The notes beneath the pieces were generated by a model that had not been told where the DNA came from, made no database searches, and saw only the letters and a program-made list of their open reading frames with translations. Both the position numbers and the translations under genes were made by a program. A stretch of DNA of 32,630 bases, from the NCBI GenBank assembly GCA_031180405.1, contig JAPSLU010000023.1:1-32630 (forward strand), written 5' to 3'. Shown here piece after piece: positions 7,529-15,694 of the stretch (position 1 is its first letter; each line of letters starts with the position of its first letter). The DNA is from Bacillus sp. (in: firmicutes) (GTDB lineage: Bacteria > Bacillota > Bacilli > Bacillales > Bacillaceae).

Positions 7529-8761
7529 TTAAGCATTTGTTGCATCACGGTTTGTAAGTTTAATTTTGACGTTTACTTTTTTACCTGCACGATAGAGAGT
7601 AATGTCAACTTCTTCACCTATTTCTGTTTCTGTGTAAAGAAACTTCCTTAAATCACTTGCATTCGTAATGGCTTGACCGTTCATTGAAACGATTACGTCT
7701 TGTTGCTTTAGTCCTGCTTCATCAGCAGGTGAGCTTGGCGAGACATTACCTACGATGACACCTTCTGTTATCTCTTCTGGTAGGTTCATTTGTTCCTGGA
7801 GGTAATACTGAGGAACTTCGCTCATTTCCACCAGACCTACTCCAAGGAATGGACGTTGAATTTTCCCATTATTCATTAACTCTTCAGCAATAGGTAGCAC
7901 ATCATTACTCGGAATAGCAAAACCTAAACCTTCAACACCACTTTCCGTAATCTTTAAGCTATTAATTCCGATTACCTGTCCGCTCATATTGATGAGTGGG
8001 CCACCGCTGTTTCCTGGATTTATAGCCGCATCTGTTTGAATAACATCTAATGCCCAATCACCTTCAGATGTTGTCACATCAATAGTTCTATCTACTCCGC
8101 TAATAATTCCTTGCGTTACTGTTCTAGAAAATTCTTCTCCTAACGGATTACCGATTGCAATAACATTTTCTCCTGTACGAAGTTTTGATGAATCACCCAT
8201 TTCTGCCACTGTGGTTACGTGTTCAGCATTGATTTTTAATACAGCAATGTCTGTTAACGCATCTGTTCCGACTAATTCTGCTTCAACTTTATCCCCACTG
8301 AAAAGAGTTACTTCAATTGATTGAGCACTCTCTATGACATGATTATTTGTGATGATATAACCAGCGTCTCCTTCTTTCTTAAAAATCACTCCGGACCCTG
8401 TCCCACTTTCAACACTCTCACTTGTTGAATTTTCAAACATATTCCCATTTGAATGGTTTTGTAAATTTGTAATTCCAACAATCGCCGGGGATATGCTATC
8501 TACGATATCAGCAATAGAGTTTAAATTAGTTGATAATGCTTGTGTATTAACAGTTGTGCTAGAATTTTCATTATGTGCAGCTGTTTCAACAGCCAGATTA
8601 TTTTCAGTAACACTAGGTTCCTGGTCATTTGTAAAAGTAGTAACACCTAATACTAGCGCTCCACCTACAACTCCGCTAACAATTGATGAAAAAATTGGTT
8701 TTATACTTCTACGTGGTTTTTTGTGTTCGCGCGTTATTTCTGTTTCATCATAATATCCCAT
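7529..8761 (-). CDS. htrB: HtrA-family membrane-anchored serine protease (HtrB)
   Basis: 410 residues: a cytoplasmic N-terminus, one membrane helix (about 22-44), a low-complexity linker, a trypsin-like S1C domain and one PDZ domain (about 305-400). The catalytic triad is visible as H141 (ITNNHV), D171 (LTDIAV) and S252 (GNSGGP). HtrA proteases degrade or refold misfolded secreted proteins at the outer face of the membrane. The gene lies divergently next to cssRS, the same arrangement as htrB in B. subtilis, which supports the HtrB assignment over HtrA or YyxA. AGGAGG lies 8 nt before the ATG. Expression is expected to depend on CssR under secretion stress, and repeated TTGTG-AAA motifs occur in the shared promoter region. 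Confidence 0.92.
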   Translation of the reverse strand: MGYYDETEITREHKKPRRSIKPIFSSIVSGVVGGALVLGVTTFTNDQEPSVTENNLAVETAAHNENSSTTVNTQALSTNLNSIADIVDSISPAIVGITNLQNHSNGNMFENSTSESVESGTGSGVIFKKEGDAGYIITNNHVIESAQSIEVTLFSGDKVEAELVGTDALTDIAVLKINAEHVTTVAEMGDSSKLRTGENVIAIGNPLGEEFSRTVTQGIISGVDRTIDVTTSEGDWALDVIQTDAAINPGNSGGPLINMSGQVIGINSLKITESGVEGLGFAIPSNDVLPIAEELMNNGKIQRPFLGVGLVEMSEVPQYYLQEQMNLPEEITEGVIVGNVSPSSPADEAGLKQQDVIVSMNGQAITNASDLRKFLYTETEIGEEVDITLYRAGKKVNVKIKLTNRDATNA

Positions 8762-8787
8762 ATTTATTTCCTCCTGTATCTAATTTC

Positions 8788-8871
8788 TTATACACTTTGT
8801 GAACTTATGAATCCGCCTATGACAATTAATATTAATAGAAGAGAAATACCTGTGAAAATAATGGCTCTCAT
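8788..8871 (-). CDS. Small membrane peptide ORF (27 aa) upstream of htrB
   Basis: ATG to TAA encodes 27 residues: a short MRAIIFTG start, one strongly hydrophobic helix (ISLLLILIVIGGFI) and a polar SSQSV tail. A good AAAGGAG site sits 7 nt before the ATG. It ends 26 bp before the htrB start, between the predicted htrB promoter and htrB itself, so it should be co-transcribed with the protease. I do not recognise a family. A role as a small membrane partner or regulator of HtrB or CssS is speculation from position. It could alternatively be an unselected ORF, but the combination of SD, spacing and a clean TM segment makes a real gene likely. Confidence 0.6.
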   Translation of the reverse strand: MRAIIFTGISLLLILIVIGGFISSQSV

Positions 8872-8924
8872 TATTCAATCTCCTTTTTGTAATCTGCTTA
8901 ATGGATTTGCTTTAGATTAGCTTA

Positions 8925-8978
8925 AGTATATGAAAAGAGTTTGGGATAATAATGAGAGAATTGTGGGAAATTGTGAAA
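8925..8978 (-). promoter_or_regulatory. htrB-side promoter with probable CssR boxes
   Basis: Two repeats, TTGTGGGAAA (8961-8970) and TTGTGAAATT (8971-8980), follow each other in tandem with a 10-bp period, one DNA turn. On the htrB strand they read TTTCACAA and TTTCCCACAA, like the TTTTCACA octamers described for CssR targets in B. subtilis. A TATACT -10 box on the minus strand (8930-8925) lacks a good -35, and the repeats end just upstream of where the -35 would be, as expected for an activator-dependent promoter. Confidence 0.55.
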
Positions 8979-9005
8979 TTGATAAACGTTAAAGTACGCA
9001 AGATG

Positions 9006-9011
9006 TATAAT
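9006..9011 (+). promoter_or_regulatory. -10 box of the cssRS promoter
   Basis: A consensus TATAAT lies 23 bp before the cssR start. No proper -35 stands 16-18 bp upstream, and the tandem TTGTG repeats end 27 bp upstream, suggesting activation and autoregulation by CssR from the same sites that serve htrB. Confidence 0.5.
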
Positions 9012-9033
9012 AACGTTGAGAGGAAGTGAAACA

Positions 9034-9708
9034 ATGAGTTACAGCGTCTATTTAGTTGAAGATGAACAAAACTTAAATGAATTATTAACGATGTATTTAA
9101 AAAATGAAAAATGGCTTGTTACTTCTTGCCAGACTGGCTCTGAAGCTAGAAAATTAATAAGCACTCCCCCCCATTTGTGGATATTAGATATTATGCTGCC
9201 AGACATTGATGGATATCAATTAATTAGGGAAATTAAGGCTGCTACACCAGAGGTTCCAGTTATTTTTATTTCAGCGAGAGATGCAGATATTGATCGCGTC
9301 TTAGGTTTAGAGCTTGGAAGCGATGATTATATCTCAAAGCCGTTTTTACCAAGAGAACTAGTAATTCGTGCGCAAAAGCTTCTTTCAAGAACATATTTAG
9401 AGGAATCCAGCGGCTCTAGTCAATTGATAAGGCTTGAACCATATGAAATTGATGAACAAGTACGAATTGTTTATTTTAAAGGTGAAGAAGTTAATCTTAC
9501 CTCAAAGGAATTTGATCTCCTTCAGCTATTCCTACACAATAAAGGGCAAGCTTTTTCGAGAGAACAAATTTTAACAAATATATGGGGAGAGGATTATTTT
9601 GGAACAGATCGCGTCGTTGATGATTTAGTGAGAAGACTGAGGAAAAAAATGCCTGAATTAAAACTAGAAACCATTTATGGATTTGGGTATCGGATGTTAA
9701 AAGGATGA
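9034..9708 (+). CDS. cssR: Two-component response regulator CssR (OmpR family)
   Basis: 224 residues. The receiver domain has the acidic pair E9/D10, phospho-acceptor D52 (WILDIMLPD) and the conserved lysine in SKPF. The C-terminal winged helix ends in TIYGFGYRM. CssR with CssS detects misfolded secreted protein and activates htrA, htrB and its own operon. The assignment rests mainly on gene context: divergent htrB, downstream cssS, then citG, as in B. subtilis. The ATG at 9034 (MSYSVYLVEDEQ) is chosen because GAGAGGAAG precedes it at good spacing. Its stop overlaps the cssS start (ATGA). Confidence 0.9.
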   Translation: MSYSVYLVEDEQNLNELLTMYLKNEKWLVTSCQTGSEARKLISTPPHLWILDIMLPDIDGYQLIREIKAATPEVPVIFISARDADIDRVLGLELGSDDYISKPFLPRELVIRAQKLLSRTYLEESSGSSQLIRLEPYEIDEQVRIVYFKGEEVNLTSKEFDLLQLFLHNKGQAFSREQILTNIWGEDYFGTDRVVDDLVRRLRKKMPELKLETIYGFGYRMLKG

Positions 9709-11033
9709 GGAACAAGCCACTAGCTTTTCAAATATGGATTGTATTTTCAGGAATACTGCTTGTGATTTCCTTGTTACTTGTCATCTTGTTTCCTACGACG
9801 TTAAGAGGATTCTTTACGAAAGAGATCTATAAAACGATTGAAAATGAGCAGCTTGTTCTAACAGAGTACGGAAATCCTGGTAATAATTTTGGCGTTGAAA
9901 AACAAAAAGATCGTTCTGTTTCACATTTAGTTCTACCAATTCAAAGTTCTTTTTACTTATATTCAGATGAGCTTCCAATTGATTTTATTAGACAAACACA
10001 GGATTTGGCTGCCAGTCAAACACAAGTAGTAGAAAGATATGAAAAAAATTTAAGAAATCAAACTCTCTTTTATGTGATTCGAAAGATTACCGTTAACGGA
10101 GAAGCGAGCTACTTGTTGTCTTACTCTTGGGATTCATATCGTAATGACCTTGTTTTTACACTATTTCGTCAGTTAATGATCGTTATGGTCATAGTATTTT
10201 TATTTAGTTGGATTCCTTCCATTTGGTTAGCCAGATATTTATCAAAACCTCTCGTAAAGCTTGAAAAGCATGTGAAAGATATATCTGATCAAGAATGGCA
10301 TGAACCTGTTGAAGTAGATCGAGATGATGAAATCGGCAAGTTAGGGCAAACCATCGAAAAAATGAGACAACATCTTGTGAGGAAGGATGAAGCCCAGCAA
10401 ACCTTATTGCAGAATATCTCGCATGATTTAAAAACACCTGTTATGGTTATTCGCGGTTATGCACGATCTGTTAGTGACGGAATTTTTCCAAAAGGTGATT
10501 TATCAAGCACAATGGATGTTATTGAAGAAGAATCCGAAAAGCTCGAGAAAAAAATAAAGGATTTACTTTACTTAACAAAGCTGGATTTTCTTGCTACACG
10601 GAAACCCAAAAAAGTGAACTTTCTCCTTGATGATCTTGTTCGTAAAGAAGTCGAACGAATTAAATGGGCAAAGTCTGAAATACGTTGGGATTTTAAGCTA
10701 GAAGAAAGTTTGATTGTCGGAGATTCAGAACAATGGGGTAAACTCCTTGAAAATCTATTGGAAAATTCATTACGTTATGCCGAACAAGTTATAACTATTT
10801 CACTAACGAAGGCTGAAAACCATCTCACTTTAAGGTTATGGAATGATGGACCACCTATTGATAAAGACATGATAGGGCAACTATTTGAACCTTTCCAAAA
10901 AGGTCAAAAGGGTGAATTTGGGATTGGATTAAGCATTGTAAAACGAATTGCTGATTTACATGGTGTAAAGGTTTGGGCAGCTAATGAAAATAACGGTGCA
11001 GCATTTTATTTAGAAATACCTATATCAAACTAG
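9705..11033 (+). CDS. cssS: Sensor histidine kinase CssS
   Basis: 442 residues. TM1 is at about 9-31, an extracytoplasmic sensor domain at about 32-160 and TM2 at about 163-185. Then come a HAMP linker, HisKA with H240 (QNISHDLKTPVMVIRGYARS) and HATPase_c (LLENLLENSLRYAE; GIGLSIVKRI). The membrane topology suits a sensor of protein quality outside the membrane. It is translationally coupled to cssR through ATGA. A GC-rich hairpin follows immediately after the stop. Confidence 0.9.
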   Translation: MRNKPLAFQIWIVFSGILLVISLLLVILFPTTLRGFFTKEIYKTIENEQLVLTEYGNPGNNFGVEKQKDRSVSHLVLPIQSSFYLYSDELPIDFIRQTQDLAASQTQVVERYEKNLRNQTLFYVIRKITVNGEASYLLSYSWDSYRNDLVFTLFRQLMIVMVIVFLFSWIPSIWLARYLSKPLVKLEKHVKDISDQEWHEPVEVDRDDEIGKLGQTIEKMRQHLVRKDEAQQTLLQNISHDLKTPVMVIRGYARSVSDGIFPKGDLSSTMDVIEEESEKLEKKIKDLLYLTKLDFLATRKPKKVNFLLDDLVRKEVERIKWAKSEIRWDFKLEESLIVGDSEQWGKLLENLLENSLRYAEQVITISLTKAENHLTLRLWNDGPPIDKDMIGQLFEPFQKGQKGEFGIGLSIVKRIADLHGVKVWAANENNGAAFYLEIPISN

Positions 11034-11056
11034 GGGCTGTCCCTTCGAACAGCCCA
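11033..11056. terminator. Hairpin between convergent cssS and citG
   Basis: GGGCTGT (11034-11040) pairs with ACAGCCC (11049-11055) across an 8-nt loop. The T-tract is weak on both strands, but the site lies exactly between the two convergent stops, so it probably serves both. Confidence 0.6.
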
Positions 11057-11064
11057 AAATTCTA

Positions 11065-12450
11065 TTATTTTGGATACGTCATTTCCTCTGGCTTTACATA
11101 TTGTTCAAATTGTTCTTCTGTTAGTAATTGAAGCTTTATAGCGGCCGCCTTCAATGTTAACCCTTCTTTATGCGCAAGTTTCGCAATTTTCGCAGCATTT
11201 TCATAGCCGATATGTGGATTTAAGGCTGTGACAAGCATTAAAGAGTCTTTCAAATATTTTTCAATTACAGGCAGATTCGCTTCAATCCCTACTGCACAGT
11301 TGTCATGGAAAGAATTCATCCCATCTGACAGCAATTGTACTGATTGAAGAAAATTATAAATAATAACAGGCTTGAATACATTTAATTCGAAGTTTCCCTG
11401 ACTTGCAGCAAAGCCAATTGTTGCATCATTTCCCATTACTTGAACAGCAATCATTGTTAATGCTTCACTTTGGGTTGGATTGACTTTACCTGGCATAATC
11501 GAGCTACCCGGCTCATTTTCAGGAATCGTTATTTCACCAATCCCACACCGCGGACCACTCGCAAGCCAACGGACATCGTTTGCAATTTTCATTAAGTTGG
11601 CTGCTAATGCCTTTAATGCGCCATGAGCATACACAAGCTCATCATGACTTGTTAAAGCATGAAATTTATTAATTGAAGAGTGAAATGTTTTTTTTGTATA
11701 ATTACTGATTTCCATAGCGACGCGGTCACCAAACTCAGGATGTGCATTAATCCCTGTACCAACCGCAGTTCCACCAATTGCTAAGTTTTTCATATAAGCT
11801 GTTGCCTGCTCAATCATTTCCTTAGTTTGCGAAAGCATGTGGGTCCAGCCGCTAATTTCCTGTCCCAGGGTTAAAGGTGTTGCATCTTGTAAATGCGTAC
11901 GACCAATTTTTACGACGTCCTCAAATTGCTTTACTTTTTTATCTAAAGTGTTATATAGCTGGTCAATTGCCGGAAGGAGCTTTGTTTCTATCGCTAACAC
12001 CCCAGCAATATGCATTGCCGTTGGAAATGTATCATTGGAACTTTGACTCATATTTACATCATCATTAGGATGGATGACTTCTTCGATGCCTTTCTCTTTT
12101 AAAAGCTCATTCCCTCTTCTTGCCACAACCTCGTTTACATTCATATTACTTTGCGTACCACTTCCAGTTTGCCACACAACTAGCGGGAAATGATCATTTA
12201 ACTTTCCTTCGATAATTTCACCACAAGCTGTTACGATAGCAGCCGCTTTTATGTTATGTAGTTTTCCAAGTGAATTGTTAACGATCGCAGCACTTCTTTT
12301 TAAAATTGCAAAGCCAATAATAACCTCGTTCGGCATTTTTTCTCCACCAATTTTAAAATTCTGCTTACTACGTTGTGTCTGTGCTCCCCAATACTTTTCA
12401 GCTGGTACTTGAATCTCTCCCATTGTGTCTTTCTCTACACGATAATTCAA
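11065..12450 (-). CDS. citG: Class II fumarate hydratase
   Basis: 461 residues (B. subtilis CitG has 462). It interconverts fumarate and L-malate in the TCA cycle as a cytoplasmic homotetramer. Family marks are [13 protein letters not shown], the active-site region [22 protein letters not shown], and the fumarase/aspartase signature [11 protein letters not shown]. The start is TTG at 12450 ([12 protein letters not shown]): GGAGG lies 7 nt before it and this matches the known N-terminus, whereas an upstream ATG at 12477 adds nine residues without family support. It is convergent with cssRS, and htrB-cssRS-citG neighbourhood is shared with B. subtilis. Confidence 0.95.
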   Translation of the reverse strand: MNYRVEKDTMGEIQVPAEKYWGAQTQRSKQNFKIGGEKMPNEVIIGFAILKRSAAIVNNSLGKLHNIKAAAIVTACGEIIEGKLNDHFPLVVWQTGSGTQSNMNVNEVVARRGNELLKEKGIEEVIHPNDDVNMSQSSNDTFPTAMHIAGVLAIETKLLPAIDQLYNTLDKKVKQFEDVVKIGRTHLQDATPLTLGQEISGWTHMLSQTKEMIEQATAYMKNLAIGGTAVGTGINAHPEFGDRVAMEISNYTKKTFHSSINKFHALTSHDELVYAHGALKALAANLMKIANDVRWLASGPRCGIGEITIPENEPGSSIMPGKVNPTQSEALTMIAVQVMGNDATIGFAASQGNFELNVFKPVIIYNFLQSVQLLSDGMNSFHDNCAVGIEANLPVIEKYLKDSLMLVTALNPHIGYENAAKIAKLAHKEGLTLKAAAIKLQLLTEEQFEQYVKPEEMTYPK

Positions 12451-12494
12451 ATCAACACCTCCGAAAAATGAATTCACCCCTTTATTGTATATTT

Positions 12495-12515
12495 TTTCCT
12501 TTACTTTTAAAAGGA
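12495..12515. promoter_or_regulatory. Inverted repeat in the citG upstream region
   Basis: TTCCTTT-N7-AAAGGAA lies 45 bp ahead of the citG start. Next to it on the minus strand is TACAAT, a possible -10. It may be an operator, but the repeat is low in complexity and I cannot name a regulator. Confidence 0.25.
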
Positions 12516-12603
12516 ATGTGAATCTTTCTTTTCTTAAGTAAGACTTGTTATATTTTTGCTATTCTTACATATTGAAAATTTAAATAAAATTTTTATTAAA
12601 AAC

Positions 12604-12645
12604 TTAGTTTATTGGATAGACAAACTGAAGAGAGGTTGCTATAAT
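12604..12645 (+). promoter_or_regulatory. xylA promoter with overlapping XylR operator
   Basis: TTAGTTT (12604-12610) and ACAAACT (12620-12626) form the half-sites of a XylR operator, as in the Bacillus xyl operons. The operator overlaps the -35 box TAGACA (12617-12622), which stands exactly 17 bp from TATAAT (12640-12645). XylR bound here would exclude RNA polymerase, and xylose would release it. No xylR gene is in the window. Confidence 0.8.
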
Positions 12646-12684
12646 AAAAAACAGTTAATGATCATTTTACTATAAGGTCTTATT

Positions 12685-12698
12685 TGTAAGCGATAACA
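12685..12698 (+). promoter_or_regulatory. cre site (CcpA) upstream of xylA
   Basis: TGTAAGCGATAACA matches the cre consensus TGWAANCGNTNWCA at every position. It lies about 35 bp downstream of the predicted transcription start, a position where CcpA acts as a roadblock, so glucose should repress xylA. Confidence 0.85.
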
Positions 12699-12733
12699 AA
12701 AGATAGAATCATAGCTTATTAGGAGGCAAGATT

Positions 12734-14050
12734 ATGAGTTATTTTCAAGAAATGAAGAAAATTCAATTTGAAGGTCCACAATCACAGAACCCTTTTTCAT
12801 TCAAGTATTACAATCCTAATGAAATCATTAATGGGCAAACTATGGAAGAAATTCTTCGCTTCTCTGTAGCCTATTGGCATACTTTTAATGCAGATGGCTC
12901 AGATCCATTCGGAGTAGGAACAGCTATCCGCCCATGGAATCACTTAACTGGAATAGATCTAGCTAAGGCTCGTGTAGAAGCAGCATTTGAATTTTTTGAA
13001 AAACTAGATGTTCCTTACTTCTGCTTCCATGATGTGGATATCGCTCCAGAAGGCGCTACTCTAGGAGAAACCTATAAAAATATAGACACGATCGTTGCTA
13101 TGATAAAAGATTATATGAGTACTAGTAAAACGAAGCTTTTATGGAATACTGCAAACATGTTTACACACCCTCGATACGTTCATGGAGCAGCTACTTCTAA
13201 TAACGCAGATGTATTTGCATACTCTGCAGCTAAAGTAAAAAAGGGACTAGAAGTAGGAAAAGAGCTTGGAGCAGAAAACTATGTGTTCTGGGGAGGTCGT
13301 GAAGGCTACGAAACACTTCTTAATACAAATATGAAGCTTGAACAAGATAATCTCGCCCGTCTCTTCCATATGGCTGTTGACTATGCAAAAGAAATCGGTT
13401 TTGATGCTCCATTTTTAATTGAGCCAAAGCCAAAAGAGCCAACAAAACATCAATATGATTTCGATGTGGCAACAGGTCTTGCTTTCCTACAAAAATATGG
13501 ATTAACAGATAAATTCAAATTTAATATCGAAGCAAATCACGCTACTCTTGCTGGTCATACCTTTGAACATGAATTACGTGTTGCTCGTATAAATAATATG
13601 CTAGGTTCTGTTGATGCAAACCAAGGTGATACCTTACTAGGTTGGGACACTGACGAGTTTCCAACAGATTTATATACAACAACTCTAGCAATGTATGAGA
13701 TTTTACAAAATGGCGGACTTGGTAAAGGCGGATTAAACTTTGATGCTAAAGTTAGGAGAGGTTCTTTTGATGTAGAAGACCTTTTCCATGCCCATATCGC
13801 TGGAATGGATAGCTTTGCAATTGGTTTAAAGGCAGCCAACAAGCTTATTAAAGATCGAGTTTTAGAGGATTTCATTGAGCAAAGATATAGCAGCTATTCA
13901 GAGGGCATTGGTCTCGATATTGTAGAAGGAAGAACCGATCTCCAAAAACTAGAAAAATACGCATTAAATCTTAAAGAAATTAGAAATCAATCAGGCAGAC
14001 AAGAACGATTAAAGGCATTAGTAAATCAGTATATTATAGAAATACTTTAA
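12734..14050 (+). CDS. xylA: Xylose isomerase
   Basis: 438 residues, class II xylose isomerase. It converts D-xylose to D-xylulose with two divalent metals in a TIM barrel. Family marks are [13 protein letters not shown], the catalytic-His region [23 protein letters not shown], the metal-binding [27 protein letters not shown] and [14 protein letters not shown] lies 9 nt before the ATG. It is controlled by the upstream XylR operator and cre. No xylulokinase gene (xylB) follows. Instead a sugar symporter lies downstream, so the kinase and XylR must be encoded elsewhere. Confidence 0.96.
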   Translation: MSYFQEMKKIQFEGPQSQNPFSFKYYNPNEIINGQTMEEILRFSVAYWHTFNADGSDPFGVGTAIRPWNHLTGIDLAKARVEAAFEFFEKLDVPYFCFHDVDIAPEGATLGETYKNIDTIVAMIKDYMSTSKTKLLWNTANMFTHPRYVHGAATSNNADVFAYSAAKVKKGLEVGKELGAENYVFWGGREGYETLLNTNMKLEQDNLARLFHMAVDYAKEIGFDAPFLIEPKPKEPTKHQYDFDVATGLAFLQKYGLTDKFKFNIEANHATLAGHTFEHELRVARINNMLGSVDANQGDTLLGWDTDEFPTDLYTTTLAMYEILQNGGLGKGGLNFDAKVRRGSFDVEDLFHAHIAGMDSFAIGLKAANKLIKDRVLEDFIEQRYSSYSEGIGLDIVEGRTDLQKLEKYALNLKEIRNQSGRQERLKALVNQYIIEIL

Positions 14051-14059
14051 AATCCATAA

Positions 14060-14102
14060 GAAGATATGCGCTAAGTGGAGGTCTCTTTCAGCACATATCT
14101 TC
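14060..14102 (+). promoter_or_regulatory. mRNA hairpin between xylA and the symporter
   Basis: GAAGATATG (14060-14068) pairs with CATATCTTC (14094-14102). No T-tract follows, so it is probably not a terminator. A stem like this just after a highly expressed gene could slow 3' decay of the xylA part of the message and allow lower symporter levels (inference). Confidence 0.4.
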
Positions 14103-14177
14103 ACTGACTACAGTCCAACTATATAAGAAAGGAGAATAGAGACAAATACATAAGGGTGAGATTATTGAACCCGATTA

Positions 14178-14191
14178 TGTAAACGTTATCT
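14178..14191 (+). promoter_or_regulatory. Second cre site, upstream of the symporter
   Basis: TGTAAACGTTATCT matches the cre consensus at 13 of 14 positions, with only the last base different. It lies 66 bp before the symporter start and suggests separate catabolite control of the transporter. Confidence 0.7.
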
Positions 14192-14256
14192 CTTCAGTAT
14201 TACCTATTAAATTAGGTGATCCTGATTAACTAAATTGTGTCTCTAACACGACCAGT

Positions 14257-15657
14257 ATGAAAAGACAAAATTCAATTTATATCCTTGTTATTACTCTAGT
14301 TGCAACACTTGGAGGTTTGCTTTTTGGATATGACACAGCTGTTATTTCCGGTGCTGAGAAGTCTCTTGAAGCATACTTTATTGATAGTTTAGGGCTTGAT
14401 ACTTTTATTCACGGTATCACAACTTCTAGTGCATTAATCGGTTGTATTATCGGAGGTATTATTTCAGGTTATTTTGCTTCTAATTTCGGGCGAAAAAAAT
14501 CTTTAGTAATTGCAGCCGTTTTGTTTATACTATCTGCACTTGGCTCTGCTTATCCTGAATTTTTATTTTTCACTGTAGGTGAACCATCCGTTTCTTTATT
14601 AATCACGTTTAATATCTATCGAATATTAGGTGGAATTGGGGTAGGACTAGCTTCAGCAATTTGTCCGATGTATATTAGTGAAATTGCTCCTGCGAAGATT
14701 CGAGGTCGCTTAGTTTCATTTAATCAATTTGCTATTATCTTTGGGATGCTAGTTGTTTACTTTGTGAACTGGGGCATCGCAAGAGGTCAATCATTAGAAT
14801 GGATTAATGATATTGGCTGGAGATATATGTTTGCGTCAGAAGCAATTCCAGCATTATTATTTGGAATCCTTCTGCTGTTCGTTCCTGAAACACCTCGTTA
14901 TTTAGCAATGAAAAAACAAGATAGCAAAGCTTTACAAATTCTAGAGAAAATTAATGGAGCTGCTGAAGCTAAAACAATTTTGTCAGAAATTAAACAAACC
15001 GTTACCATTCCAAAAGGTAAGCTACTCTCCTACGGAAAATTAGTCATTGTTATCGGGATCTTACTTTCTGTCTTTCAACAGTTTGTCGGAATCAATGTAG
15101 CTTTATATTATGCTCCTCGCATTTTTGAAAGCATGGGGGCAGCAAAAGATGCTTCAATGCTACAAACGATCGTAATGGGTTTAGTTAACGCAATCTTTAC
15201 CATTGTTGCAATCTTAACAGTTGATAAATGGGGGCGTAAACCTCTGTTAATTATAGGTTCAATTGGAATGGCCATTGGAATGTTTGGTGTTTCCACGTTA
15301 GCATTTACAGGAATTATCGGAATCAGTACACTCCTGTTCATTATTGTATATACAGCTTCCTTCATGATGTCTTGGGGGCCGATTTGCTGGGTTCTCATTT
15401 CTGAGATCTTCCCTAATAAAATTAGAGGCCAAGCAGTGGCGATTGCTGTTGCAGCGCAATGGGCTGCAAACTATTTCATCTCATCTACTTATCCAATGAT
15501 GATGGAATACAGCGGCGGTCTAACGTATGGATTCTATGGTTTAATGAGTGTTTTATCAGCAATCTTCGTATGGAAGTATGTTCCTGAAACAAAAGGAAAA
15601 ACATTGGAACAAATGGAATTCCTATGGACGCGCAAATCTAATAAGAAAGCTGCATGA
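14257..15657 (+). CDS. MFS sugar:H+ symporter, probable D-xylose transporter
   Basis: 466 residues, twelve membrane helices. Sugar-porter family signatures are TLGGLLFGYDTAVISGA in helix 1, NFGRKKS, VPETPRYL after helix 6, QQFVGINVALYYAPRIF in helix 7, DKWGRKPLL and the C-terminal PETKGKTLEQME. It resembles XylE/XylT/AraE-type pentose or hexose symporters. Its place after xylA makes xylose the likely substrate. The ATG at 14257 gives the expected N-terminus, but there is no Shine-Dalgarno sequence in the 20 bases before it (ends CACGACCAGT), which is unusual in this window. A strong palindromic terminator follows. Confidence 0.9.
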   Translation: MKRQNSIYILVITLVATLGGLLFGYDTAVISGAEKSLEAYFIDSLGLDTFIHGITTSSALIGCIIGGIISGYFASNFGRKKSLVIAAVLFILSALGSAYPEFLFFTVGEPSVSLLITFNIYRILGGIGVGLASAICPMYISEIAPAKIRGRLVSFNQFAIIFGMLVVYFVNWGIARGQSLEWINDIGWRYMFASEAIPALLFGILLLFVPETPRYLAMKKQDSKALQILEKINGAAEAKTILSEIKQTVTIPKGKLLSYGKLVIVIGILLSVFQQFVGINVALYYAPRIFESMGAAKDASMLQTIVMGLVNAIFTIVAILTVDKWGRKPLLIIGSIGMAIGMFGVSTLAFTGIIGISTLLFIIVYTASFMMSWGPICWVLISEIFPNKIRGQAVAIAVAAQWAANYFISSTYPMMMEYSGGLTYGFYGLMSVLSAIFVWKYVPETKGKTLEQMEFLWTRKSNKKAA

Positions 15658-15660
15658 GCA

Positions 15661-15691
15661 AAAGGCGTTGGAATTCCAACGCCTTTTATTA
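15661..15691. terminator. Perfect palindromic terminator after the symporter
   Basis: Positions 15661-15686 form one perfect 26-nt palindrome (AAAGGCGTTGGAA and its complement). The AAAGG/CCTTT ends give A- and T-runs on both strands, so it can also terminate the convergent NADH oxidase gene. Confidence 0.92.
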
Positions 15692-15694
15692 TAA

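Noticed and set aside
8961-8980. Rex operator between htrB and cssR
   Set aside because: TTGTGAAA occurs as direct repeats without the inverted TTCACAA half, unlike the true Rex boxes near nox.
14136-14229. Small ORF before the symporter (ends KLGDPD)
   Set aside because: No ATG/GTG/TTG start in frame with a usable ribosome site; treated as leader sequence.
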